Shown here: piece after piece, positions 5,814 through 13,414 of the stretch | How the letters are laid out: the number at the start of each line of letters is the position of its first letter | Numbering within the stretch: the first letter of the stretch is position 1 | Position numbers and translations under genes: made by a program | Assembly (NCBI GenBank): GCA_947446155.1 | Contig: CANFFZ010000045.1 | Location: 1 to 16,676 of the forward strand | Direction of reading: 5' to 3' | Origin: Chloroflexota bacterium | GTDB taxonomy: Bacteria > Chloroflexota > Dehalococcoidia > UBA2979 | DNA: 16,676 nucleotides | Notes under the pieces: generated by a model | Told to the model about the DNA's origin: nothing | Database searches by the model: none | What the model saw: only the letters and a program-made list of their open reading frames with translations

Positions 5814-5819
5814 TACACT
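5814..5819 (+). promoter_or_regulatory. Possible -10 element (TACACT) for the first OFA-type MFS gene
   Basis: TACACT lies 25 nt before the ATG at 5845, directly after the hairpin that separates the gene from the crotonase. Confidence 0.35.
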
Positions 5820-5844
5820 CCCGGCGCAGTGACCGAGGTGCGCG

Positions 5845-7179
5845 ATGGCGCTGCCAGGGAACACATCCACCGAGACGATCGAGAGGCCTGCGCGCCTCCC
5901 GCTACCGACGCAATTCCTTGGGCGGCAGTTCTACTACGGCTGGTACATCGTCGGTGTCGCCTTCGTCTCCTCGATGATGTCGATGGGCATCACCGCATAC
6001 TCGATGGGCGTCTTCCTCAAGCCGATGACCGAGGAACTCGGCTGGTCGCGCACGGACATCTCCCTGGGACAGACGCTCACTACCTTCGTGACAGGACTCC
6101 TCGGCGTCGCGATTGGGCGACGCATGGACGTGCGCGGCGGGCGCGCCCTCATGGTGGGTGGCGCGATCATCGGCGGGACCGGATTCATCGCGTTGGGCCA
6201 GGTCCAAGAACTGTGGCAGTACTACCTCGTGCGGTCGGGACTCGTCGCGGTCGGTTCCATCGGCATGGGGAACCTCGTCGTCAACGTCACGCTCTCGAAC
6301 TGGTTTGTGCGCAAGCGTGGGCGCGCGATCGCGTTCGGCGTGATGGGCACCTCGATGGCCGCTCTGCTGCTGCCGACGGTGGCCGACCGCATGATCGACG
6401 CATGGGGGTGGCGGGCAGCGTGGGCGGCGATCGGCGTCGCCGTGTGGGTCACGGTGATCCCGACGGCGCTGCTCGCGATGCGGCGACGGCCCGAGGACTT
6501 CGGGCTGCGACCGGACGGCGACGACGCACCGATCGAGGGCGCCCCGGTGTCGGCGCGAGTGGCCTCGGATGTGCGGTGGACGCGACAGGCGGCGGCGCGG
6601 ACGAAGACGCTGTGGATGCTCGTCGCGACGTTCGGATTCGCGAGTACCGGCATGGGGGCGCTGCTGTTGCACCTCATCCCCTACATGACGGACGCGGGAT
6701 TCACGCGTGGCCAGGCGGCGGGCGCCTTCGGGATGATCGGTGTCTCCGGCCTGCTTTCGAAGCCGTTGTGGGGGATAGCCCTCGACCGATTCCCGATCCG
6801 CCGATGTGCCGCCGCGGAGTTCGGCCTGATGGCGTTGGGGCTCACACTGATCCTCGCATCGCACACGCTGGCGCCGCTCTACGGATCGATCTTCACGCTT
6901 GGCCTCGGCATCGGCGGCGTGGTGACGGTGCAGGAAGTGGTGTGGGCCGACTTCTTTGGCCGCCTCAGCCTCGGCACCGTGCGCAGCCTCGCGCAGCCGT
7001 TCACGATCGTGTCGAGCGCCGGTGGGCCGGTATTCGCCGGCTTCGCCTACGACCATTTCGGCTCGTACACGACGGCGTTCCACCTGTTCATCGCGACGTA
7101 CTTGCTCGCCGCGATGATGATCATGCTGACGCCCGCACCTGGCCGTCCTGCGTCGGCCGACCAGGCGCTTGCGGCCTAG
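5845..7179 (+). CDS. MFS transporter, oxalate/formate antiporter (OFA)-monocarboxylate type
   Basis: A 444-residue, 12-helix inner-membrane carrier. Helix 1 begins FYYGWYIVGVAFVSSMMSMG, and TAYSMGVFLKPMTEELGWSR is the helix 1-2 pattern of the OFA/monocarboxylate carriers. Motif A appears as GRRMDVRGGRALM, and GNLVVNVTLSNWFVRKRGRA is the helix 4-5 loop of this group. The central cytosolic loop includes MRRRPEDFGLRPDG. Such carriers move organic anions such as oxalate, formate or monocarboxylates; the substrate here is unknown. The ATG at 5845 has GAGG about 6 nt upstream; the GTG at 5829 is in another frame. It is clearly paralogous to the MFS gene at 8109-9491. Its stop overlaps the stop of the convergent crotonase. 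Confidence 0.9.
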   Translation: MALPGNTSTETIERPARLPLPTQFLGRQFYYGWYIVGVAFVSSMMSMGITAYSMGVFLKPMTEELGWSRTDISLGQTLTTFVTGLLGVAIGRRMDVRGGRALMVGGAIIGGTGFIALGQVQELWQYYLVRSGLVAVGSIGMGNLVVNVTLSNWFVRKRGRAIAFGVMGTSMAALLLPTVADRMIDAWGWRAAWAAIGVAVWVTVIPTALLAMRRRPEDFGLRPDGDDAPIEGAPVSARVASDVRWTRQAAARTKTLWMLVATFGFASTGMGALLLHLIPYMTDAGFTRGQAAGAFGMIGVSGLLSKPLWGIALDRFPIRRCAAAEFGLMALGLTLILASHTLAPLYGSIFTLGLGIGGVVTVQEVVWADFFGRLSLGTVRSLAQPFTIVSSAGGPVFAGFAYDHFGSYTTAFHLFIATYLLAAMMIMLTPAPGRPASADQALAA

Positions 7180-8006
7180 ACGCCCGAGGTGCCGGTGAGG
7201 CCGAAGCGGTCCCCCTTCAGCCCTCGTACCGCGAGGTCGACGGCAGCGAGGCGACGCTGGCCCTGCATGCGCGACTCGCCCTGCATATAGGAGCCCCACG
7301 CGACGTAGTCGCCGAGGACGTCTTCGAGGTGGTTGCTGTAGCCCTGGATGTCCTGTGCCTTGTTCATCGCGACCTTCGAGATGCGCACGGTCATCGGGTG
7401 GTTCTCCGCGACGCGACGGGCATAGGCGTACGTCTCGCGCTCGAGGTCTTCGAGGGGAAGGACGCGGTTGACGAAGCCGTAGTCGTGCGCCTCCTGCGCG
7501 GTGAGGAAGCGGCTTTCGAAGACGATCTCCTTCGCGCGCTTCACGCCGAGGTCCCACGGGACGGACATGTATTCGATGAAGCCGGGGAGGAACCTCGCGT
7601 CCTTCGCCGCGAAGACGAGATCGAGGCACCCCGCCAACATCCAGCCGGCGTAGATGCAGTATCCCTCCACCATCGCGATGGTCGGCTTCGGGAAGTTCCG
7701 CCAGCGCAGCAGCAGGTCGAGGTTGTAGCGCTTGAACTGGTCGTAGCGGTCGAGGCCATCGACAGCGCCGAGGGACTCGCGGTACGCGGTGCCCTCGGGT
7801 GTGCCGAGGTCGTGGCCAGAGGAGAAGTTGCCGCCGGAGCCTCGGACGATGAGGACGCGGACGTCCTTGTCGTGTTCAGCCTGGTCGAAGGCGAGCCCGA
7901 CTTCGTCGAGGAGGCGGTAAGACTGGGCGTTGCGGTACTGCGGCCGGTTGAGCCGGATCGTGGCGATAGGCCCTTCGACTTCGTAGGTGATGTCCTCGTA
8001 CGCCAT
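7176..8006 (-). CDS. Enoyl-CoA hydratase/isomerase family protein
   Basis: A 276-residue crotonase-fold protein with an atypical active site. The N-terminal ATIRLNRPQYRNAQS is standard. The first oxyanion loop reads GGNFSSGHDLG (58-68), with His in place of the usual Ala or Lys. The second reads EGYCIYAGWMLAGCLDLVFA, with Ala-Gly-Trp in place of Gly-Gly-Gly. The next segment, GFIEYMSVPWDLGVKRAKEIVF, replaces the usual Pro-Glu-x-x-Leu-Gly. It may not be a simple hydratase. The ATG at 8006 follows GGGAGG at 6 nt. It runs toward the MFS gene at 5845, and both stops share one CTAG. It is divergent from the MFS gene at 8109. Confidence 0.88.
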   Translation of the reverse strand: MAYEDITYEVEGPIATIRLNRPQYRNAQSYRLLDEVGLAFDQAEHDKDVRVLIVRGSGGNFSSGHDLGTPEGTAYRESLGAVDGLDRYDQFKRYNLDLLLRWRNFPKPTIAMVEGYCIYAGWMLAGCLDLVFAAKDARFLPGFIEYMSVPWDLGVKRAKEIVFESRFLTAQEAHDYGFVNRVLPLEDLERETYAYARRVAENHPMTVRISKVAMNKAQDIQGYSNHLEDVLGDYVAWGSYMQGESRMQGQRRLAAVDLAVRGLKGDRFGLTGTSGV

Positions 8007-8086
8007 GGTGTGCCTCCCGCGAATCTAGGTGTGCGCGGGCAGGGTACGACGGCGAGGGAAGGTGTGTAGAGAGCGTGGCTGAGGAG

Positions 8087-8092
8087 TACTGT
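8087..8092 (+). promoter_or_regulatory. Possible -10 element (TACTGT) for the second OFA-type MFS gene
   Basis: TACTGT lies 16 nt before the GTG at 8109, in the 102-bp divergent spacer shared with the crotonase. The implied leader is about 10 nt, short for a good ribosome site. Confidence 0.3.
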
Positions 8093-8108
8093 TCGCCTGC
8101 GGTGGGTC

Positions 8109-9491
8109 GTGGCGTGCGAGGAGTCGGGGCAAATAACAACGAAGCGCCCTCTCGGTGTTGAGTCATCCAAGTCGCAAGGTGGAGCACCGGTCAGCGGCGA
8201 CCCAGGGCGTGCGGGCCGACCGCCGGCGCGACCTCGGCTGTACTACGGCTACTACATCGTGGGTGGGGCCCTGCTTGCCCAGCTGATTTCGACGGGGGCA
8301 CAAAACTCGGTCGCGGGGGCGTTCATGTCTCCGATGACGAAGGACCTCGACTGGACACGTGCGGAGTACACCTACGGACTGACGGTGAGCCGCTTCGTCG
8401 CTGCGTTCGCCGGGATCTTCATCGGTGTCTGGGTGGACAAGTATGGCGGCCGGCGACTGATGTTTGCCGGTGCCATCCTGCTGTCACTCACCACATTCAT
8501 GTCAGGATCGGTCACGGCAATTTGGCAGTGGGTGATCATCCGCGGCGTGGTGTTGACGCTGGGTGCCTCGATGGTGGGGAACCTCGTTGTCAACGTGACG
8601 GTGTCGAAATGGTGGGTGGAGAAGCGCGGCCGGATGATCGGGTTCGCCGCGATGGGAGTGTCGCTGGGTGGGGTGGTATTCCCGCCCGTATCCGCGTTGC
8701 TAATCGAGGAGTTCGGATGGCGCACGGCGTGGCGCCTCCTCGCAGTGGTCTCGATCAGCCTCGTGATCCCTGTGTCGATGATCATGCGCCGCGCCCCGGA
8801 GGACTACGGGCTGTATCCGGACGGACGGAACGCGGAGGAGATGGAAGGCCGTGCCGGGGCGGTACAGGCGGCGGACTTCGCGAACTCGTTTACCCGGAGA
8901 GAGGCCCTACGGACTCCGGCGCTCTACCTGATTGTGCTCTCGTTCGGCCTCGGCGGCGTGGGGCTAGGGACGATGCTGCTTCAGACGCTGCCCTTCCTGA
9001 CTGACCAGAACTACACGGTGGCGCAGGCGGCCTCATACACGAGCCTGATGTCGTTCGCTGCGCTGGTTTCCAAAGTCGGCTGGGGCTGGGCAGCCGATCG
9101 CGTCGCGCCGAATCGCCTGGCGGCGATGTCGTTCGTGCTGTCTGGCTGCTCGATCACGGGAGTGATCTTTGCCTCGGAGGCCCATGCGCTCATCCCGCTG
9201 GCGATTGCGTTTGTGGCGGTCGGCTGGGGCTTTGGCGGGCAGATCCCCTTGCAGGAGACGATCTGGGGGTCGTATTTCGGGCGGCGGTACCTCGGGTCAG
9301 TGCGGAGTGTGGCACTCCCGATCTCGCTGCTGATCGGCGCAGGCGCGCCGCTCTTCGTCTCCTGGTATTACGACACCGTGGGGAACTACCACGGGGTGTT
9401 CCTGGGGATTGGCGCGCTGTGGTTCGTGGCGGCAGGTATCGTGCTCATGGTGCGCCGTCCGACGAAGCCCGTTACGGCCGTGCTGGCATAG
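8109..9491 (+). CDS. MFS transporter, OFA-monocarboxylate type, paralogue of the 5845 gene
   Basis: A 460-residue, 12-helix carrier closely resembling the one at 5845-7179. Matching landmarks are YYGYYIVGGALLAQLISTG (helix 1), AFMSPMTKDLDWTRAEYTYG, GNLVVNVTVSKWWVEKRGRM, FGWRTAWRLLAV and MRRAPEDYGLYPDGRN. The second half has LVSKVGWGWAADRVAPNRL, the repeat of motif A. About 40 polar residues precede helix 1. GTG at 8109 is the only usable start ahead of helix 1 in this frame, since the frame opens only at 8070, but its ribosome site is weak, so the exact N terminus is uncertain. The substrate is probably an organic anion linked to the nearby crotonases. AGGAG for the next gene follows its stop directly. 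Confidence 0.88.
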   Translation: MACEESGQITTKRPLGVESSKSQGGAPVSGDPGRAGRPPARPRLYYGYYIVGGALLAQLISTGAQNSVAGAFMSPMTKDLDWTRAEYTYGLTVSRFVAAFAGIFIGVWVDKYGGRRLMFAGAILLSLTTFMSGSVTAIWQWVIIRGVVLTLGASMVGNLVVNVTVSKWWVEKRGRMIGFAAMGVSLGGVVFPPVSALLIEEFGWRTAWRLLAVVSISLVIPVSMIMRRAPEDYGLYPDGRNAEEMEGRAGAVQAADFANSFTRREALRTPALYLIVLSFGLGGVGLGTMLLQTLPFLTDQNYTVAQAASYTSLMSFAALVSKVGWGWAADRVAPNRLAAMSFVLSGCSITGVIFASEAHALIPLAIAFVAVGWGFGGQIPLQETIWGSYFGRRYLGSVRSVALPISLLIGAGAPLFVSWYYDTVGNYHGVFLGIGALWFVAAGIVLMVRRPTKPVTAVLA

Positions 9492-9517
9492 CCGTCGCCG
9501 CGCAGGAGTCCTGACCC

Positions 9518-10018
9518 ATGAATGCTGAACTGATCGTGTTGCGCATCCTGCACGTCCTACCCGGTGTGATCTGGGTGGGTGGCGCCTCCCTCATGGCATG
9601 GGTGATCGAGCCTCAGCTCCGCGCCGCAGGGCCGCAGGTGCAAGGCCCCGCGATGAGCTCGATCGCCAAGAAGCTCACGCCCGTGCTGGTGGGCTCGGCT
9701 GCGCTGACGATCCTCGTCGGCTTCGCCCTCATCATGCGCACGCCAGGCCACGAGGCCTCTGACCTGTTCTCGACGTCGTGGGGCTGGGCGATTGGACTGG
9801 GGATGGTGCTTGGGATCGCGGCAGGCGGCATCGGCGGGACAGCCGGGGCCGAACTGAAGAAGATCGAGGCCCTCGGCGCGCAGATCAGCGGTGCGCCAAC
9901 CCCCGCGCAGGCGACCGCAATGGCGGGGCACCAGGGGACGCTGCGCCGAAACAGCCGGATCGCCTCGATCCTCGGTCTTGTGGCGGTCGCGCTCATGGTC
10001 AGCGCGCGCTACATCTAA
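9518..10018 (+). CDS. Four-helix membrane protein, DUF2269/CopD-like
   Basis: A 166-residue integral membrane protein with helices at about 5-28, 53-73, 88-110 and 147-163. LRILHVLPGVIWVGGASLM at the start carries a histidine (His12) in helix 1 followed by Gly-x-x-Trp-x-Gly-Gly, the pattern of DUF2269 and CopD-like families, some of which are linked to copper or haem. Function here is unknown. The loop at 115-145 is polar and cytosolic by charge. The ATG at 9518 has AGGAG 9 nt upstream. Its stop is 3 nt before the corA start, so the two genes are probably one transcript and translationally coupled. Confidence 0.78.
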   Translation: MNAELIVLRILHVLPGVIWVGGASLMAWVIEPQLRAAGPQVQGPAMSSIAKKLTPVLVGSAALTILVGFALIMRTPGHEASDLFSTSWGWAIGLGMVLGIAAGGIGGTAGAELKKIEALGAQISGAPTPAQATAMAGHQGTLRRNSRIASILGLVAVALMVSARYI

Positions 10019-10021
10019 CCG

Positions 10022-10996
10022 ATGCTGACGATCCGCGTACGCCGCCCGGATGGGACGTTCGCCCTCGACGTGCCGTTCGAGGAGGGCGTGGCGCTGCTCG
10101 CCGATCCCGAGGCGCTGGTCTGGTTCGACCTCGAGGAAGACTCGTCCGAGTCCGGCGCGGAGATTGAGCGAGTCGGGGCAGCGCTCGCGCTCAACCACCT
10201 GACCGTGGAAGACCTCACACACAAGGGGCAGCGCGGGAAGTTCGAACAGTTCCCTGGCTACTCGGTCCTGGTGATGCACGGCTTCGGCTATCAACGAGAC
10301 GTGCCACGCCTGGACGAGTACGAACTCGACCTCGCGATCGGTACGAACTGGGTGCTCACCGGGCGCGATCCGAAGCTTGTGTGCCTGACGCCGAATGCGG
10401 GCCTCGATGCCCATCTGTCGACGATGATGGGATCGACCGCGGACTTCCTGCTCTACGCAATCGCCGACCGCCTCGTGGACTCGATGTTCCCGGTCCTCGA
10501 CGAGATGCTCGACGACGTCGACGACATCGAGGGTCGCGTGGTGGCTGACGACACCAACGGCCTGCTCGAGCGGATCTTCGCGATGAAGCGGAACGGGGTG
10601 ACCTTGCGGAAGGTCGTCTCGCCTCACCTCGAGATCTTCACGCGGCTGACGTCACCCGCGTACGCGGTGGTGAAGCCGGAGCACGTGATCTACTTCCGCG
10701 ACGTGCATGACCACTTGATCCGCGTCTTCGAGGTCGTGGACTCATACCGCGAGTTGATGACCGGCGCGCTGGAGGTGCATCTGTCGACGGTGAACAACCG
10801 CCTGAGCGATGTGATGAAGCGACTGACGGTGCTCACCGCGATGTTCCTCCCGCTGACGTTCGTCACGGGCGCATTCGGCATGAACATGGTGGAGTCGCCG
10901 GTCTGGACAGACCCCGCGTTCTGGATCATCGGGGTCGGCATGCTCGGGATCGCCGCCAGTCAGTGGGTGTTCTTCCGGCTCAAGGGCTGGGCGTAG
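10022..10996 (+). CDS. corA: CorA-family Mg2+/divalent cation channel
   Basis: A 324-residue protein with the CorA plan: a large cytosolic N-terminal domain, a long stalk helix rich in charged residues, and two C-terminal membrane helices. The signature Gly-Met-Asn loop is present at 286-288 (GAFGMNM), after the helix-1 segment LTAMFLPLTFVTGAFG. Family members form homopentamers that import Mg2+, or Co2+/Ni2+ in some cases, gated by cytosolic Mg2+. Helix 2 is FWIIGVGMLGIAASQWVFF, followed by a basic tail. The ATG at 10022 lies 3 nt after the preceding stop with no clear ribosome site, consistent with coupling to the DUF2269-like gene. It converges on the sortase, with only 6 bp between stops. 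Confidence 0.93.
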   Translation: MLTIRVRRPDGTFALDVPFEEGVALLADPEALVWFDLEEDSSESGAEIERVGAALALNHLTVEDLTHKGQRGKFEQFPGYSVLVMHGFGYQRDVPRLDEYELDLAIGTNWVLTGRDPKLVCLTPNAGLDAHLSTMMGSTADFLLYAIADRLVDSMFPVLDEMLDDVDDIEGRVVADDTNGLLERIFAMKRNGVTLRKVVSPHLEIFTRLTSPAYAVVKPEHVIYFRDVHDHLIRVFEVVDSYRELMTGALEVHLSTVNNRLSDVMKRLTVLTAMFLPLTFVTGAFGMNMVESPVWTDPAFWIIGVGMLGIAASQWVFFRLKGWA

Positions 10997-11002
10997 TCGC
11001 CA

Positions 11003-11710
11003 CTACTTGAGGCGTTCGGCTCGGACCAGGAGCCGGCTGCCGTACTCGTGGGTCTCGGCGTTGAACTTGCCGCTGCACGTGAAGAGCGTGATGGAGTCCA
11101 CCTTCACGTTGTTGCTCCAGTACTGACCCCAGTCCGTCCCGGTCGCGCTGACCTCGCGCGCCCAGACCACCGAGTACTTCAACACCTGCCCGTTGAGTTC
11201 GACCTCGATGCGGTCGCCGGCCGTCAGGCTGTCGAGGTCCCCGAACACCGCGGGACCGGTGTAGCGCTGCCCGATGCCCTCGAACTCGCGGTTGAGGTCG
11301 GCGTGCGCACCGAAGACGGCGTTCTTCCCGGTACCGGGGTAGCCGCCGTTGCCGGGGAATGCGGAGAGGTCGTACCAGGCGACATCGATCGGGCCGTAGG
11401 GCTCGGGCATCGCGTCACCCTTGACGGCCCACGAGCCGACGGGTGCGTTCACGCCGATTGAGGGGATGCGCAGGCGCGCGAAGTCGGTGCCCTTTGGCTC
11501 GCCGTACTTCTTCGTCCACGCGGCAACCGAGTCCTGGATGCGCGGAGTGGACGAGGCGCCAGCGACGGCCGCTGATGCACCGCCCTTGTTCGAGGCGGAA
11601 CGCACCGAGATCCCGCCACCACCGAGAACGCCCGTTGCGACCAGGACTGCACCGAGGAGTGCGCCACCCCCGACCAGTGAGAGGAGAGCCAATTGCATCT
11701 GTCGGGGCAT
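11003..11710 (-). CDS. Sortase family transpeptidase
   Basis: A 235-residue single-pass membrane protein: an N-terminal signal anchor at about 5-29, a Gly/Ser/Ala-rich linker to about 55, then the sortase beta barrel. The catalytic triad is visible as His136 in VFGAHADLN, Cys212 in LFTCSG and Arg226 in EYGSRLLVRAERL. It looks closer to the class D/E/F group found in high-GC bacteria than to class A or B. Sortases join proteins bearing a C-terminal sorting signal to another protein or to cell wall; no LPxTG-type substrate is in this window. The ATG at 11710 is preferred because GGAG lies 5 nt upstream; a GTG at 11716 would overlap that site. Confidence 0.88.
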   Translation of the reverse strand: MPRQMQLALLSLVGGGALLGAVLVATGVLGGGGISVRSASNKGGASAAVAGASSTPRIQDSVAAWTKKYGEPKGTDFARLRIPSIGVNAPVGSWAVKGDAMPEPYGPIDVAWYDLSAFPGNGGYPGTGKNAVFGAHADLNREFEGIGQRYTGPAVFGDLDSLTAGDRIEVELNGQVLKYSVVWAREVSATGTDWGQYWSNNVKVDSITLFTCSGKFNAETHEYGSRLLVRAERLK

Positions 11711-11724
11711 CAGCACTCCGAAAA

Positions 11725-11749
11725 CCGCTGATCAGTCTGAGCGGATCAG
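11725..11749. promoter_or_regulatory. Overlapping palindromes in the sortase leader
   Basis: CCGCT (11725-11729) with AGCGG (11740-11744), and CTGATC (11728-11733) with GATCAG (11744-11749), are interleaved inverted repeats. They lie 15-39 nt before the sortase ATG and just downstream of its putative -10. They could be an operator or a leader hairpin. Confidence 0.35.
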
Positions 11750-11757
11750 TGGATCTA

Positions 11758-11763
11758 TCTTAG
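11758..11763 (-). promoter_or_regulatory. Possible -10 element (TAAGAT) for the sortase gene
   Basis: On the minus strand TAAGAT lies about 48 nt before the ATG at 11710. The interleaved palindromes would be in the first part of the transcript. Confidence 0.3.
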
Positions 11764-11830
11764 GCAGACCAGCACGAGCCGCAACAGCGACTGCCTGTGT
11801 GCCTGTCGGTGCGTCGGTTCCTGTGAGTGC

Positions 11831-11854
11831 AACGCCCGAGCAGCCTCGGGTGTT
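11831..11854. other. Perfect 10-bp hairpin
   Basis: AACGCCCGAG (11831-11840) pairs with CTCGGGTGTT (11845-11854), with one G-U pair and a CAGC tetraloop. It lies in the spacer 11711-11897 between the sortase start and a small plus-strand frame. It could be a leader structure for the small gene. No U tail is present on either side. Confidence 0.4.
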
Positions 11855-11897
11855 CCGTGGGACTGCCGGGATGGCTCGATCTGCCGAGGATCAGCGC

Positions 11898-12023
11898 ATG
11901 GAAGACGTGATCGTCGCGCTTGCCGCGTCGCTGGTGCTGGCCTTTGTGGTGGCAGGGCCGAGGGCGCGCCGCGTGCCACCGGCGGCCCCCCAGCCGTCCG
12001 AGGCGAAGCGCACGAAGAAGTAG
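11898..12023 (+). CDS. Possible small single-helix membrane protein (41 residues)
   Basis: The frame starts MEDVIVALAASLVLAFVVAG, a plausible membrane helix, and continues into a short basic, proline-rich tail (RARRVPP ... SEAKRTKK) that would lie in the cytosol. GAGG is about 8 nt before the ATG at 11898. It ends 11 bp before the convergent SDR stop. Third positions are GC-rich, but so is everything here, and the length is at the limit of what can be judged. I assign no function. If real, it would be a membrane-anchored small protein with its own transcript. Confidence 0.42.
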   Translation: MEDVIVALAASLVLAFVVAGPRARRVPPAAPQPSEAKRTKK

Positions 12024-12034
12024 AGCACCTCGAC

Positions 12035-12955
12035 CTATCGAGGCCGTTTCGGCATCTTCATGCCGGTCCACGTCAGCGTGTCCAGCACGCGGTCGGGGAG
12101 CACCCGCATCGCGATGGCGCGGAGTCGCGCGTCCCGTCCCACGAAGTAGCGCGTCTCCGGCCGGGGTGAACGCACGGCGTGCGCGATGGCTTCGGCCACG
12201 CGCTCGGGCGCGATGCCATTCCGCCCCGCCTTCTCGCCGGAGCGTCGCGCGGCCTCGATGTATGGGGCGTAGCGGTCGCGTGCGTCGGCGGGCATCTCAT
12301 TCATGACCTCGTCCGCGAGCGACAGGCCCTTGTCCCAGATCGGAGTGTCGATGGCGCCCGGCTCGATCAGGCTGACCGGGATGCCCCATGGCCTCAATTC
12401 CAAGCGGAGCGAGTCCCCGAATGCCTCGAGTGCGTGCTTCGACGCGGCGTACGGGCCGTAGAAGGGCGGCGCGTGCTTCCCGGCGATCGAGGTGACGATG
12501 ACGATGCGCCCCTTACCTCGGCGTACGAGCGGGAGGAATGCCTGCGTGACGGCGACAGTCCCGAATACGTTGACCTCGAACTGATTGAGCAGCCGTTCGC
12601 GGGCGACGTACTCCCACGCACCGCTGACGGCGATCCCTGCGTTGTTCACGAGCGCACCGAGGCCGCCGACACCGGCCGCCGCGCCGACCGTCTGCATCGC
12701 CGAGACGATCGATGCCACGCTGGTCACATCGATGATCACGGGAACGATCAGGACGCCGCCACGGCGCTGGAGCGCCTCGCCATCCTCAGCCTTGCGGACA
12801 CCGGCGAAGACGCGGTGGCCGAGCGCTGCGAGGTGAAGCGCCGTAGCCGCGCCGATGCCGGTAGATGCGCCGGTGATGAATACGGCACCCGTGTTGGCGG
12901 GGGCGGCGGGTGTTGCGCTGATCCTCGGGATGGTGAGCCTCGGGATGGTGGGCAT
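12035..12955 (-). CDS. Short-chain dehydrogenase/reductase (classical SDR)
   Basis: A 306-residue NAD(P)-dependent oxidoreductase. The cofactor loop is TGASTGIG (28-35), the structural NNAG is at 104-107, and the catalytic set is Ser156 (VTSIAG), Tyr169 and Lys173 (YAASK), with the usual 13-residue Ser-Tyr spacing. RLELRPWGIPVSLIEPGAIDTP is the standard segment after the active site. VFAGVRK after beta 2, with basic residues, hints at NADPH. A 20-residue polar extension precedes the fold, and the C terminus is longer than the usual 250 residues, as in retinol-dehydrogenase-like members. The substrate is unknown. The ATG at 12955 is 3 nt after the stop of the SnoaL-like gene with only a weak ribosome site, so coupling is likely. 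Confidence 0.9.
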   Translation of the reverse strand: MPTIPRLTIPRISATPAAPANTGAVFITGASTGIGAATALHLAALGHRVFAGVRKAEDGEALQRRGGVLIVPVIIDVTSVASIVSAMQTVGAAAGVGGLGALVNNAGIAVSGAWEYVARERLLNQFEVNVFGTVAVTQAFLPLVRRGKGRIVIVTSIAGKHAPPFYGPYAASKHALEAFGDSLRLELRPWGIPVSLIEPGAIDTPIWDKGLSLADEVMNEMPADARDRYAPYIEAARRSGEKAGRNGIAPERVAEAIAHAVRSPRPETRYFVGRDARLRAIAMRVLPDRVLDTLTWTGMKMPKRPR

Positions 12956-12958
12956 CGA

Positions 12959-13348
12959 CTAGTCCCGTACGACGGTGCGGGAGGTGAAACGCCAGACGCC
13001 ATGGACGCGTTGCAGGGTGTCCTCGTACTTCGCGGTCGTGACGAGGGTCGCGGGCTCGCTGTTGCCGGTCTTCAGCAGCTGCAGGTAGCAGGACATCCTC
13101 GCGTGGTCGCCGTCACCTTCGATGACGATGTTGTTGTTCCAGTGCCTGGACCCCGGCATGCGCGCCGCGAAGTCGGTGGCGAAGGCCTCCAGTTCGGCGG
13201 TACCGGTGCGCGTCCGGCCGCCCGAGGTGAACGTGCCATCAGCGACGAAGGTCGCCGCCCATGTGGCGGCGTCGGCGGAGTCGATCGCGTGGTTGTAGCG
13301 GGCGAGCAGGTCCTGGATGTCCAGACGGTCAGCGAGCGATAGCGGCAC
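12959..13348 (-). CDS. SnoaL-like (NTF2-fold) domain protein
   Basis: A 129-residue single-domain protein with the SnoaL_4-like start ADRLDIQDLLARYNHAIDSA, a conserved Asp-Ile-x-x-Leu-x-x-Tyr helix, then ATWAATFVADGTF and four to five strands ending HGVWRFTSRTVVRD. NTF2-fold proteins of this kind act as small hydratases, isomerases or dehydratases of ring compounds, or bind hydrophobic ligands. His and Asn residues around RHWNNNIVIEGDGDHARM line the probable pocket. The GTG at 13348 is chosen because AGGAGG lies 6 nt before it; a GTG at 13363 lies upstream of that ribosome site. It forms a two-gene unit with the SDR, which suggests a shared substrate. Confidence 0.82.
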   Translation of the reverse strand: MPLSLADRLDIQDLLARYNHAIDSADAATWAATFVADGTFTSGGRTRTGTAELEAFATDFAARMPGSRHWNNNIVIEGDGDHARMSCYLQLLKTGNSEPATLVTTAKYEDTLQRVHGVWRFTSRTVVRD

Positions 13349-13375
13349 GAGCAGCCTCCTCACGGGCGGAAAGCG

Positions 13376-13381
13376 ATCGTA
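13376..13381 (-). promoter_or_regulatory. Possible -10 element (TACGAT) for the SnoaL-SDR unit
   Basis: On the minus strand TACGAT lies 27 nt before the GTG at 13348, and AGGAGG falls between them. This favours the 13348 start. Confidence 0.4.
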
Positions 13382-13414
13382 CTCGGCGGGACTGAGAGTG
13401 GGTGGTGGCGCCGG

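Noticed and set aside
5829..8069. A 746-codon plus-strand open frame
   Set aside because: It is a shadow of the MFS gene and then of the opposite-strand crotonase, with Arg/Asp-rich composition and no domain.
12179..13342. A 387-codon plus-strand open frame
   Set aside because: It is antisense to the SDR and SnoaL-like genes, which have clear motifs.
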